Assembly: GCA_020846745.1 (NCBI GenBank)
Contig: JADLDI010000084.1
Location: 1-64,000, forward strand
DNA: 64,000 bases
Origin: Bryobacterales bacterium
GTDB lineage: Bacteria; Acidobacteriota; Terriglobia; Bryobacterales; Bryobacteraceae
Direction: 5' to 3'
Position numbers and translations under genes: made by a program. Within the stretch, counting starts at the first letter, position 1, and each line of letters opens with the position of its first letter. Below, one piece after another: positions 41,915 to 50,931 of the stretch. The notes below the pieces were generated by a model. It was not told the origin of the DNA, made no database searches, and was given only the letters and a program-made list of their open reading frames with translations.

Positions 41915-44900
41915 TCAGAACACGATTCGAAGTCCAAGCCGTTCCTCGCGCGGGCCGCCGTTGTCGGAGATCCCTCCCGCCCAACTGATGACTCCCACGC
42001 TGCCGGCATCGGAGATGTCCATGTCCGGGTTGCTGAAGTTCGCCCGGTTGAAGACATTCCGCGAGGTAATCTCCATGATCACCTGGACACGTTCTCCGAT
42101 GCTCACCTTCTTCTGGAGTCCAGCGTTCCATACGAAGGAATTCGGTCCTTTGATCACGCCCTTGGCCGAAGTTCCAAACCGGCCGGCTTGCGGTGCTTTG
42201 AAGGCGGAGGCGTCGAACCAACGATTGATGGTCCGCTGGCTCTTGGGCAGATTCCCGTCGCGGATCTGGTCTGGACGGATGGTCACATAGGCCGGAGAAT
42301 CGCTGTCGGTGTAGGCGATACCGGTGGGATCAGGCCCGCTCCACAGCGGTGTGAGGAATTGACCCGAATGGGAGGCATAAGTACCGGAGAGCGTCCATCC
42401 GCCGATGAGGACATCCGCGGCTCTTGGGGCGCCGCCGCCGAATTTCTTCCCCCTGCCAAAGGGCAGCTCGTAAGCCCAGTTCGCGGTGACGCGATGGGTG
42501 GGCACATCCGCGGCGACACCAACTTCGCGCTGGCGGTTGAACGGATTCTCGAGCGTGTCCCACCGCCCGAGGTCGTAGCGGTCCCGGGCCCACGTCCAGG
42601 CGAATTGGTAATAGAGGCCGCTCGCGAAGGAGCGCTTGACCTCCGTGCTCAACGAGTTGTATTGATGTCCGGCGCCATTGGTCCGGTACATGATGGACGG
42701 GAAGTTCGGGAAAGGTCTTGGTTTGGAGATGTAAGGCCGGCCGTCCGGGACCGGGGAGTTGTAGTCGTACGAGTAGGTCCCCTGACGCATGGCCGTGCCA
42801 ATGTATGAGGCGCGGAAGCCCGTATTCCAACGCTGGTGTTCAATCGTCAGACTGTACTGATGGCTCCACGGCGTGACCAGCTTCGGATTCACCGCGTTCG
42901 GAAGCGAGACGTCGGTATAGGCTTCGCCCGAGTCGTTCCTTGCCGGGAACACGCGAGGCAGGATGACCTGCGGGTTGCTGGTTGGGTTGGTGTACGACGG
43001 TTCAGCCAGCACGAAGGGGCTACCGTCGTTGCTGAAGTCGAACGGAGTCACATCGTAGAAGACACCATAGCCTGCGCGCACAACGGTGTGCTCTCCGAAT
43101 GGCCGCCAAGCCAGACCGACGCGCGGAGCAAAGTCGTTGCGATCCGTGTACAAAAGTGTGTTCGAGGGCAGTCCCAGACTGGAAGCGCTCGCCACCTTGA
43201 CAAAGCTGGTGGGAAACAGTGGCGAAACTTGGCCAACGCCACCGTCCGGAACGACGATCTTGCCAGACGTCACATCGAAGATGCTCATCCGGCCGTTCTG
43301 TTCGCGCCAGGGTTGGTGGATTTGATATCGAAGGCCAAAATTCAATGTCAAGTCTTTCCGGACTTTGATTTCGTCGGTGACGAACATGCCGTACTGCCAC
43401 CGGTTCCTGTTCCGGTCAAGATAGCTTGTCGATCGGGAAACGGTTGTGGGGATGCCCAGCAGGAAGTCGGCATACGGGAAGCCGCCAACGGCGCCTTCCT
43501 TGTCGAGGCTGGTAAAGCGATTCGAGAACATGGCCGAGCCGAAAAGATCGTCGGGAATCGTGAAGTCGTCCCCACGCACCCGCACGATGTCGAATCCTGC
43601 CTTCACGCTGTGGCGGCCGTGGAACCAGGAGATCCTGTCCTGAATCTGCTTGTGGTCGTTGAGGAATTGCGGGTCGGCACCGTTCCATTGTCCGATCGAC
43701 TGAAGACCAAAACCATCGAAGCCTACCTGGAGCATTCCGGCCACATCGGGAAGATTCGACGCCAAGCCCACCAGGCCGAGCCGTTTCACTTCATCCGAAC
43801 CTCGCACCGGACCTTCTGCGGGGATGTTGTTGTAGTTCATCCCGAAGCGGACTTCGTTACTGAGCGAGGCGCTGAAAAGGTGGGAATACGACGCCGTCGC
43901 GGAACGGGTTGGCCGGTGCTGGATGTGAAGCCCAACGGTAGGCAGATTGCTCTCCCACCATCTGGATGTGCTGTTCGTGACGATGGCTCGCCCGTAGACG
44001 AAGTCCTTCTCGGAAAAGTGATGATCGATGCGGCCCGTCCAGCTCCACGGCACGTTCCATGGCATCGTCTTCACTTCTTTGTAGTTGTTCGGCTGGAAGA
44101 CATTCCCGCTGCCGACGTTGGGCAGGGGGTAGTACTTATCTTGAATCAGCTTCGCAACGCTATTCAGACGGTTCGTGGGGATGACGTTACCGGCGAAAGG
44201 ACTGCCGGACTGTGGATCGTAAATCACCGTATCCGGCAACAGGCTTGAGAAGTCCCCGTTACGCCACGCCTGAATCGGCACGCTCGGGTTCAGGTTCGTG
44301 AAAGAAGCGTTGCCGGCGGAGCGCTCAAACGATGAATAGAAGAAGGTCTTGTTCTTCCCGTTGAATAGACCGGGAATGACAACCGGGCCGCCGATACCCC
44401 CTCCGAAGATGTGGAAGCGCCCTGTCCATATGCTGTTGGCGAAGAAGTTTCTTGCGCGGAGGCCAGGGGTCATGAAGGTGTCGTACGCGGATCCATGCAG
44501 TTGATTGGTGCCCGATTTCGTGATCACATCCACCTGTCCGATGGCGCCGAATTCGGCACTGTTGTTGGTGGTGTCGACCTTCACCTCCTGGAACGACTCG
44601 ATATAGTTCAACTGCGGCCCGATGGCCCAGCCTTGACCGTCGTTCATCGTGCTGCCGTCGATGGACCAATTGTTCTGGTTTCCGGTGCTGCCGGCGAAAC
44701 GGTAGCCGTCGTCGCCATTCAGCAGGTTGGGAACTTGATCCAGGTACGCCCAGAGCCAGCGGGCGTTCAGCGGCATCAGATTGAGCGCTTTCGCATCCTG
44801 CGTGGCCGAGATGCGTGCCGTCTCGGTTTCGATCAGAGTGGCCCCGGACGTGACAGTGACCTGGGACTCGACCGCCCCAACGCTGAGCGAAACGTCCACC

Positions 44901-45247
44901 CGGCGGATGTCTCGAGCCGTAAGGGAAATGCCGTTGACGACTGCCTCCTTGAACCCGGCACCCTCCACCTTGAGCGAGTACGTGCCCTCCTTGAGCAGTC
45001 CGATCATGTAGGCGCCGACCTCGTTCGAGATGGACTCAGACTTGATGTTCGTCGCCAGGTTCGTCGCCGTCACCGTAGCGTTCGGCACCACCGCGCCGGT
45101 GCTATCGGTTACCGTCCCCGTGAGGGAGGCATACGTGCTCTGTCCGAGAGTGATCCCCGGTGAGCACAATATCGCCAGAAATATGAAGATCGCGGTCTTG
45201 GGGATACGGCCAACGCGACGTGCCCCTTTTGTTGATAAAGGCTGCAT
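41915..45247 (-). CDS. TonB-dependent receptor with carboxypeptidase-regulatory-like domain
   Basis: 1110 residues, start preceded by AGGAGGAATT. Signal peptide (TAIFIFLAILCSPGITLGQ), then a CarboxypepD_reg domain (SLTGTVTDSTGAVVPNATVT). A plug domain follows (NNWSIDGSTMNDGQGW), then a long beta-barrel ending in the usual aromatic residue (LGLRIVF). This class of about 1,100 residues is characteristic of Acidobacteriota and imports oligosaccharides or similar large nutrients with TonB energy. It heads a five-gene leftward operon and is preceded by the shared promoter motif at 45281-45324. Confidence 0.93.
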   Translation of the reverse strand: MQPLSTKGARRVGRIPKTAIFIFLAILCSPGITLGQSTYASLTGTVTDSTGAVVPNATVTATNLATNIKSESISNEVGAYMIGLLKEGTYSLKVEGAGFKEAVVNGISLTARDIRRVDVSLSVGAVESQVTVTSGATLIETETARISATQDAKALNLMPLNARWLWAYLDQVPNLLNGDDGYRFAGSTGNQNNWSIDGSTMNDGQGWAIGPQLNYIESFQEVKVDTTNNSAEFGAIGQVDVITKSGTNQLHGSAYDTFMTPGLRARNFFANSIWTGRFHIFGGGIGGPVVIPGLFNGKNKTFFYSSFERSAGNASFTNLNPSVPIQAWRNGDFSSLLPDTVIYDPQSGSPFAGNVIPTNRLNSVAKLIQDKYYPLPNVGSGNVFQPNNYKEVKTMPWNVPWSWTGRIDHHFSEKDFVYGRAIVTNSTSRWWESNLPTVGLHIQHRPTRSATASYSHLFSASLSNEVRFGMNYNNIPAEGPVRGSDEVKRLGLVGLASNLPDVAGMLQVGFDGFGLQSIGQWNGADPQFLNDHKQIQDRISWFHGRHSVKAGFDIVRVRGDDFTIPDDLFGSAMFSNRFTSLDKEGAVGGFPYADFLLGIPTTVSRSTSYLDRNRNRWQYGMFVTDEIKVRKDLTLNFGLRYQIHQPWREQNGRMSIFDVTSGKIVVPDGGVGQVSPLFPTSFVKVASASSLGLPSNTLLYTDRNDFAPRVGLAWRPFGEHTVVRAGYGVFYDVTPFDFSNDGSPFVLAEPSYTNPTSNPQVILPRVFPARNDSGEAYTDVSLPNAVNPKLVTPWSHQYSLTIEHQRWNTGFRASYIGTAMRQGTYSYDYNSPVPDGRPYISKPRPFPNFPSIMYRTNGAGHQYNSLSTEVKRSFASGLYYQFAWTWARDRYDLGRWDTLENPFNRQREVGVAADVPTHRVTANWAYELPFGRGKKFGGGAPRAADVLIGGWTLSGTYASHSGQFLTPLWSGPDPTGIAYTDSDSPAYVTIRPDQIRDGNLPKSQRTINRWFDASAFKAPQAGRFGTSAKGVIKGPNSFVWNAGLQKKVSIGERVQVIMEITSRNVFNRANFSNPDMDISDAGSVGVISWAGGISDNGGPREERLGLRIVF

Positions 45248-45280
45248 GTGTGAATTCCTCCTGGTTCGGCCACCTGGATC

Positions 45281-45324
45281 ATTCTAGAGGTAGCCCTTCC
45301 CTCGGTAGGAGTAACTTACGGTAA
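45281..45324 (-). promoter_or_regulatory. Shared-motif promoter A, TonB-receptor operon
   Basis: Minus strand: TTACCGTAAGTTAC (45324-45311), 24-bp gap, -10 TAGAAT (45286-45281), then an AGGAGG ribosome site before ATG 45247. No proper -35 hexamer is present. The motif overlaps or abuts the -35, as expected for an activator-dependent promoter. The rest of the gap 45248-45518 shows nothing else. Confidence 0.65.
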
Positions 45325-45518
45325 GGGTCCTGCACCGGGACCTCCGATTGCGGACCCCGGTGCGAATGGCACACCTCACCCTTTGGTCCCTTGAAGTTAC
45401 GAGGAGATTGGACCATTGGCCTGTAGCCCGCTTCCTCGATGGAAGGCCGCCGAACGCTGGAGCTTGCCGCCTCCTGTCGTCAGCACCCGGCGCGGAGGAG
45501 CGGCCGACGGCGTATTTG

Positions 45519-46529
45519 CTACCCTTGATCGGCGGACAACGTGACCGGCTTGTGGCCGGTGTAGCAGCCGAGCCGTTCGAGCAGGGGCCGGAAGAACGCC
45601 CTAGCTTCCCGGTAGCGCTCGTCCACCGTATCCAGGCCGCCCAACTCATGTCCTCTCACGATGATTGGAGAACACTGTTCGTGTGAGAGAACGCCATCGT
45701 AGCCAATTTCCTTGCAGGATTGCAGGAACAGTTCCCAGGGCAAGTTGTCCTTAGGACCGCCCGGGGTGACCTCCTCCCAGCTATATGGCGCTCCGCCCAC
45801 AGTGGCCGCCTTGGCCAGCGTGATCGTATGGGAATAGACCATCAAACCCTTCATCGAACTCACCGTATCGCGCACAAAGCCCGGCTCGAACGATTCGAGC
45901 AGCGGCAGATCGAGACCCACCTTGAGGCTGGCGACGTTAACCTCGCCGATCAGGGCGAGCGTCTCTTCGTTGTTGCCTGTGATTTCAGGGTGTGTCTGGA
46001 GGGCGAGGACTACGCCGCGATCGTGCGCGTAGAGCGCGACTTCACGCAGACCTCGCCGGACGTCATGCCAGGCTTCCAGGAAGTCCTCGTTCCGCGATAC
46101 GCGCCTGCTGCGCGACTCGAAGGCCGGCATCCCGTACCCCTTCGCGGCATAGGGATTCTGGAAATACCCCTGGAACGCAGCAAGGATTCGCACGATCCGA
46201 GCGCCAAGGTCGACAGCTAAGTCGATGGCCGATCTGACGTACAGGATCTCCTTCTCCTGGGGGTACAGAAGGACATGGCTGCCTTCCTGGAAACTCGTGC
46301 AGCAGACGACCGCGCCGAACTCAAGGTCGAGCTGCGCGGCCAGGTCCCGCAGCGCCTTCCGCCGGCCGGCGCTGATGTCCATCGGAAAGGCCATGGGCCG
46401 GTGAGCATACACGCACACTGCGTCGTAGCCGAAACGGGCCGCTCGGCGCATCGCTTCATCGAGAGGCGCGGATTCTCCTCCCCGGGTGAAGTATCCGCCG
46501 TAGCCAATGGAATCCAAACTCAGCTTCAT
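45519..46529 (-). CDS. Sugar phosphate isomerase/epimerase (xylose-isomerase-like TIM barrel)
   Basis: 336 residues from ATG 46529 (MKLSLDSIGYGGYF); the open frame reaches 46565 inside the upstream gene. AP-endonuclease-2-type barrel with metal-ligand-like residues in VLALQTHPEITGNNEET, LKVGLDLPLLE, MVYSHTITLAK and GVLSHEQCSP. No signal peptide. These enzymes isomerise or epimerise sugars and sugar acids. Last gene of the leftward operon starting with the alcohol dehydrogenase; spacing to the previous stop is four bases. Confidence 0.85.
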   Translation of the reverse strand: MKLSLDSIGYGGYFTRGGESAPLDEAMRRAARFGYDAVCVYAHRPMAFPMDISAGRRKALRDLAAQLDLEFGAVVCCTSFQEGSHVLLYPQEKEILYVRSAIDLAVDLGARIVRILAAFQGYFQNPYAAKGYGMPAFESRSRRVSRNEDFLEAWHDVRRGLREVALYAHDRGVVLALQTHPEITGNNEETLALIGEVNVASLKVGLDLPLLESFEPGFVRDTVSSMKGLMVYSHTITLAKAATVGGAPYSWEEVTPGGPKDNLPWELFLQSCKEIGYDGVLSHEQCSPIIVRGHELGGLDTVDERYREARAFFRPLLERLGCYTGHKPVTLSADQG

Positions 46530-46533
46530 GTTC

Positions 46534-48501
46534 CTACTTTCCTCCACCGTTGGGGACGATTCCAAATTGGCGAAGATACTTCAACGTCGCGGGGACCTGC
46601 GTAGGAGCGTCGGCGCTGTCATCTTCCACGTAGTAGACCTGCAAGCCGGCCTTTCCGGCTGCCGCGAAGAACTTCTGCCAGGAAACCATTCCGCTTCCCA
46701 GCGTCACGCTGGTTTCCCTGCCTGCCGTACCGGCCGCCAAACGGGCGGGTCCACCTTTGGCCATGTCCTTGAGATGCGCGAGCGCAAATCGGCCCGGATA
46801 CTTCTTTAGGTATTTCACGGGATCCGCGCCGCCCTCCAGGAAATGATACGTGTCCACCTCGTAGGTCACCAGACCCTGGTCGGTCTCCGTCATCAGAATG
46901 TCGAATGCGGTGCCGCGCGCGCTCGGCTCGAACTCGAAGCCATGCGGATGATAGGCGAACTGAAGCCCCTCACTCTTGAGCCGCTTCCCCCACCCATTGA
47001 AGTCTGCGGCCGCGCGGCGGGCGTCCGCGGCGGTGAAGTGTCCGGTGTAAGGAATGTCAGCCACCAGGACGTATCGCGCCCCCAACGTCCGGGCTTCGGC
47101 GGCCACCTCGGGCAGATTGTTCTTCAGCCTCTCGTATTCCGTGAAAATCCCGCCGCATCTCAATCCGGCCGTATCAAGCAGCTTGCGGAACTCGACCGCC
47201 GTGCGGCCATAGTAGCTGCCCGTTTCGACGTCGGTGAAGCCCAGCGCGCGGATCATGCCCAGCGTGCCGGGGAGATCCGCTTTCAGTTGCGTCCGGTAGG
47301 TCCACAACTCCATCCCAACCCCCGGCACGGCAGCTCTCCTGATTCTGGTGACGTTCCGCCACAGCTCGACTTTCACCCCTTCCCAATTCGCGCCGAAAAG
47401 GCTGGGCAGACCGTTGCCGTCGACGTCCACCACGCGCATGCTGTGCGATCCGGTTTGCGCGACCGCCTGGCGGGTCCACTGCGAGCCGTGATTCGCTCCC
47501 AGGTATAGGGTGATTTGCGGCGACTTTGCCTGATGCATTGCGGCGGTGACGACGTCGGTCTGCCCGTCTGCGTTGAAATCGGCGATGCCGATGAAGTGAT
47601 GCGCCGTCTCGACTTCGTCCTCGATCACGTGCTCTTTCCAGTTGGTGGTCCTCGGGTCGGCGGTGGCCTCAAACCAACTGATCCGATATTTGCCGCCGTC
47701 TCTCTCCGACGGTGCAAGGGCGATGTCCACCCGCCCGTCGCCGTTGATGTCGCCAGCGGCAGCGTAGACGTGTGGGTAGTCCCAGTTCCCTCCGTACTCG
47801 TGAGAGGGCCAGGTACCCGTAGTTGACAGATCCCCGCCGGGGTTTTCGAACCAGGAGCGGCCGATCACCACATCGGGGCGTCTATCGCGGTTGATATCGG
47901 TGACCAGCAGCCCTTCGCCGTTCGGGATCGGCATCGTAAGATGCTTCCAGCACGACGGCGATTCCTGAAGGTAGAAGTGGAGCGTGTTGCCGCTGTGCTT
48001 TCCGAATGCACTCTGATCCCGCCCGACGATATCGGGCCGGCCGTCTCCGTCGAGGTCCGCGACCTCGATGTCGTGGAGGACCACGTCATCGATGTGATGC
48101 GGCTTCCAGTCCGGGCCTTCGTACCACAGCAGCTCTTTCGACGTGACGACCACCATGTCCACGTGACCGTCGCCGTTGACGTCCGCCACTTCGCCGTCGG
48201 TACTGAACTCCCCCTCGGCGGCGATGACGTGCTTCTTCCAGGACGGGTTCTCATACCAGACCAACCCGCCCCCTTCGTGGCCGCCGGCGATCAGGTCAAC
48301 CCGTCCATCGCCGTTCAAATCGCCGGCCGATTTGAGCCATGGGTCCCGAGGACCGGCGGCGTCGATCACCACATACTGGAAGGCGGCCTCGCGGCCCGCG
48401 TTCGAGCCGGGGGCATGCGCCCAGATTGACACGAGCGTGCCAATAGCGGCAAGCGACGGGACGCCCAGCCAGGGAGGTAGCCGACTGCCTTTTGACCTCA
48501 T
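46534..48501 (-). CDS. FG-GAP/VCBS propeller fused to a sugar-isomerase-like TIM barrel
   Basis: 655 residues with an N-terminal signal or anchor (WLGVPSLAAIGTLVSIWAHA). Residues about 45-385 are FG-GAP/VCBS repeats (GDLNGDGRVDLIAGGHEGGG, DVNGDGHVDMVVV, DLDGDGRPDIVGRD, DINRDRRPDVVIG). Residues about 395-650 form an AP-endonuclease-2/xylose-isomerase barrel (ADLPGTLGMIRALGFTDVET, QFAYHPHGFEF, YEVDTYHFLEGG, FALAHLKDMAKGG). The junction is in frame with no sign of error. An exported isomerase joined to a ligand-binding propeller is unusual; it may bind or convert glycan-derived sugars outside the cytoplasm. Confidence 0.85.
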   Translation of the reverse strand: MRSKGSRLPPWLGVPSLAAIGTLVSIWAHAPGSNAGREAAFQYVVIDAAGPRDPWLKSAGDLNGDGRVDLIAGGHEGGGLVWYENPSWKKHVIAAEGEFSTDGEVADVNGDGHVDMVVVTSKELLWYEGPDWKPHHIDDVVLHDIEVADLDGDGRPDIVGRDQSAFGKHSGNTLHFYLQESPSCWKHLTMPIPNGEGLLVTDINRDRRPDVVIGRSWFENPGGDLSTTGTWPSHEYGGNWDYPHVYAAAGDINGDGRVDIALAPSERDGGKYRISWFEATADPRTTNWKEHVIEDEVETAHHFIGIADFNADGQTDVVTAAMHQAKSPQITLYLGANHGSQWTRQAVAQTGSHSMRVVDVDGNGLPSLFGANWEGVKVELWRNVTRIRRAAVPGVGMELWTYRTQLKADLPGTLGMIRALGFTDVETGSYYGRTAVEFRKLLDTAGLRCGGIFTEYERLKNNLPEVAAEARTLGARYVLVADIPYTGHFTAADARRAAADFNGWGKRLKSEGLQFAYHPHGFEFEPSARGTAFDILMTETDQGLVTYEVDTYHFLEGGADPVKYLKKYPGRFALAHLKDMAKGGPARLAAGTAGRETSVTLGSGMVSWQKFFAAAGKAGLQVYYVEDDSADAPTQVPATLKYLRQFGIVPNGGGK

Positions 48502-48508
48502 TGTACGT

Positions 48509-49561
48509 TCAAGCCCTCGTGGTGGCCTGGAGCAATCCTGGATTGAGTACTACCTTGATGCCGCTCCCGTTCTGAGTGACACGAAACGCCGCCTCATACT
48601 CCTCCATCGGGAAGATGTGCGAGATCATCTGATCCGCGTCGATCTTACGTTCGGAAAGCAGTTGCACTGTGCGCTGCCAGGTACTCCAAATGTAGCCGTA
48701 GGAACCGATCACCCGCAGTTCCTTCATCATTATCTTGTTGAAGTCGGTCCTGATGGGGCCGGGATGAACGCCAAGCACGCACAGGGTCCCTTCCCCCCTC
48801 ACGGCCTCCCAGCATCCCGCCAGTGAGTCCTCCGAACCGGCGCACTCGTAAACGAGGTCGACCCCGCGTCCGCCGCTGAGATCCCGGACAACCTCTAGGA
48901 GATCCTGTTCCTCGACATTGACCACCACTTCTGCGCCGAGACGGCGCGCGCACTGCAGGCGCGCCGCGTCCCTCGCCAGGCCCGCCACGACAACCCGCGC
49001 GCCCTCAAGTCGCGCCACCTGCATCGTCAGCAGCCCCACGCTCCCCGGACCGGAGACCAGAACTAGATCGCCCGAATGGACCATCGTGCGCTCGATGACC
49101 GCATGGACGGCAACAGACAGCGGTTCCCCGATGCAAGCCTGTTGAAAGGTCACGTGGTCGGGCAGATGGTGGCAGCGCTTCGCGTCGATGCAAATGAATT
49201 CGGCCAGCGCGCCGTCTATCATGTAGCCCGCCGACACGCGATCGGCGCACATAAAATCGTTGCCCGCCAGGCAATGAAAACACCGCCCGCACGTGATGGC
49301 GGGGTTTGAAGCCACCACGCGATCCCCAGGTTTCAGGTGTGTCGCGCCCGGACCGGTCTCGACGACGGTGCCGCACCATTCGTGCCCCAGGACCACCGGA
49401 GGGTCGCATCTCCAAGTGCCATGGAGGATGTGGATATCTGTGCCGCAGATACCCACCGCGGCAACTCGGATCTTCACTTCCCCCCATCGTCGCGTCGGCT
49501 CCGGCCAATCGCGCAATTCGATGTGGCCTTCACCAGGCGCGGTTTTCACAATTGCTCGCAT
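48509..49561 (-). CDS. Zinc-dependent medium-chain alcohol/sugar dehydrogenase
   Basis: 350 residues. Catalytic zinc site GICGTDIHILHG and GHEWCGTVVE; structural zinc lobe with four cysteines in CGRCFHCLAGNDFMCADRV; Rossmann loop VSGPGSVGLLTMQVARLEGA. Closest in style to threonine/sorbitol/galactitol-phosphate dehydrogenases, which oxidise a sugar alcohol or hydroxy acid with NAD. First gene of a three-gene leftward operon under shared-motif promoter B and divergent from the candidate activator gene. Confidence 0.92.
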   Translation of the reverse strand: MRAIVKTAPGEGHIELRDWPEPTRRWGEVKIRVAAVGICGTDIHILHGTWRCDPPVVLGHEWCGTVVETGPGATHLKPGDRVVASNPAITCGRCFHCLAGNDFMCADRVSAGYMIDGALAEFICIDAKRCHHLPDHVTFQQACIGEPLSVAVHAVIERTMVHSGDLVLVSGPGSVGLLTMQVARLEGARVVVAGLARDAARLQCARRLGAEVVVNVEEQDLLEVVRDLSGGRGVDLVYECAGSEDSLAGCWEAVRGEGTLCVLGVHPGPIRTDFNKIMMKELRVIGSYGYIWSTWQRTVQLLSERKIDADQMISHIFPMEEYEAAFRVTQNGSGIKVVLNPGLLQATTRA

Positions 49562-49579
49562 GGGTCTCTTCCTCGCACC

Positions 49580-49622
49580 AGTCTACGGGCTCTCCCGCAC
49601 CGCCGGGCGTAAGTTGCGGTTA
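49580..49622 (-). promoter_or_regulatory. Shared-motif promoter B, dehydrogenase operon
   Basis: Minus strand: TAACCGCAACTTAC (49622-49609), 23-bp gap, -10 TAGACT (49585-49580), ATG at 49561. The predicted leader is short, about 12 bases. The motif also lies 46 bp before the divergent regulator gene at 49668, so it may serve autoregulation. Confidence 0.6.
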
Positions 49623-49667
49623 GCTCCTGGGGTAAACTGATGCTAGGAAGGAGGGGCGCGTCCCGAC

Positions 49668-50807
49668 ATGAGTGAGACGGTTCAGTCCTTGCCGACAGGC
49701 CCAGAAACCGCCCTGCTCAACCGGATTCTGGCAAGCCGCGAGTTTGCCCACGCCCACATGCTCAAGGGCATACTCTGGTTCCTGGTCGAACGCGCGATCG
49801 ATCCCGAGGCTGCCGCGCCCAAGGAGTACGAGATCGCAGTGGAAGCGATGGGACGTCCCTCGAGTTTCGATCCGCGATCCGATCCCATCGTAAGGGTCAG
49901 CCTGGCCAGCATTCGTGCGCGCCTCGTCTCCTACTTTGCACTCGAAGGCCGGAACGAGCCAGTCCGTCTGACCATTCCTAAAGGACAATACGCCGTCGTC
50001 TTCGAGCGGGATCTGTCCTCGAACACCCCGGGGGACGCCGAACTGGTTCTACAGCCAGTCCAGCGCTTTTGGCAAAGCCCGGCCTCCGAGGCGGGCGGAA
50101 CCGTCATCGTGTATACCGAACCGCTCTTCTTCCGCGATGACGCCGGCCACTATGTCCGGGATTGGCACACTAACGACATCGAGGGCGAGAATCACTTGCG
50201 GGAGTGGCTTCCAACGGGCGCATTGGCGGAACTCCACGCTTCATACCATTACCTTTCGGCCGGAGAAGTGAACTGCATGCTTTCGCTCTCGCGCATGTTC
50301 CAGGAGTTGAACGTCCCCGTGGAAACCCGCAATTCGCGCCGCTCCTCATTGAAGGAACTGCGGCACTATAATCTCATCCTGCTGGGAAGTCCGCGAACAA
50401 ACGCTTTCCTCACCGCGCTACAAGGCGATGAACCGTTTGCCATCGATTCCGAGCGAATCCTGAACCGGAAGCCCAAGGGAAACGAACCGCTGCACTACGA
50501 GGGCGTGAGGCGGCTGGACGGGTGCCTGATGCGGATGACGGAGTATGCTCTTGTGACCAGGCGTCCAGGGATATCGCCCGGCCGCGCCGTCACGATGATT
50601 GCCGCGAACCACGGCCGGGCCATCGAGGGCGCCGGGCACTTTCTGACCATGGGCGACAAGGTGCATCAGGTGATCGAGGATATGGGATTACGGGATTCCG
50701 AGGAGTTGCCCTCCCGCTTCCAACTGCTGATTCGTGTCGAGACTATGGACATCGACGACGAAGTCATAGAAGTGAAGTGCATCGCCACTCGAATTCTCGA
50801 TCAATAA
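49668..50807 (+). CDS. Putative DNA-binding regulator with acidobacterial-type N-terminal domain
   Basis: 379 residues from ATG 49668, preceded by AAGGAGG. The N-terminal 115 residues (LLNRILASREFAHAHMLKGI, APKEYEIAVEAMGRPSSFDP, IVRVSLASIRARLVSYF, TIPKGQYAVVF) match a winged-helix-like domain often seen at the N-terminus of acidobacterial proteins. The C-terminal part (GGTVIVYTEPLFFRD, YNLILLGSPRTNAFL, GRAVTMIAANHGRAIEG) has no assigned fold but could bind a ligand. It is the only rightward gene in the metabolic cargo apart from the truncated ORF at 55270, and it diverges from promoter B. It is the best candidate to bind the shared motif. Confidence 0.6.
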   Translation: MSETVQSLPTGPETALLNRILASREFAHAHMLKGILWFLVERAIDPEAAAPKEYEIAVEAMGRPSSFDPRSDPIVRVSLASIRARLVSYFALEGRNEPVRLTIPKGQYAVVFERDLSSNTPGDAELVLQPVQRFWQSPASEAGGTVIVYTEPLFFRDDAGHYVRDWHTNDIEGENHLREWLPTGALAELHASYHYLSAGEVNCMLSLSRMFQELNVPVETRNSRRSSLKELRHYNLILLGSPRTNAFLTALQGDEPFAIDSERILNRKPKGNEPLHYEGVRRLDGCLMRMTEYALVTRRPGISPGRAVTMIAANHGRAIEGAGHFLTMGDKVHQVIEDMGLRDSEELPSRFQLLIRVETMDIDDEVIEVKCIATRILDQ

Positions 50808-50931
50808 ACGCGACCGCGAACGAGGCAATCGTTCAGTGCCAGTCCGGGCCCGGATCGCGACAACCGGCGCATGAACCACATTGGGCGCGCGCAGGTGATG
50901 CGCTCGCAGGACTGAGCCGGACGGGCCAGTG

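Noticed and set aside
42836..44248. 470-codon rightward frame over the TonB receptor
   Set aside because: Complement of a confident receptor gene; no domain sequence.
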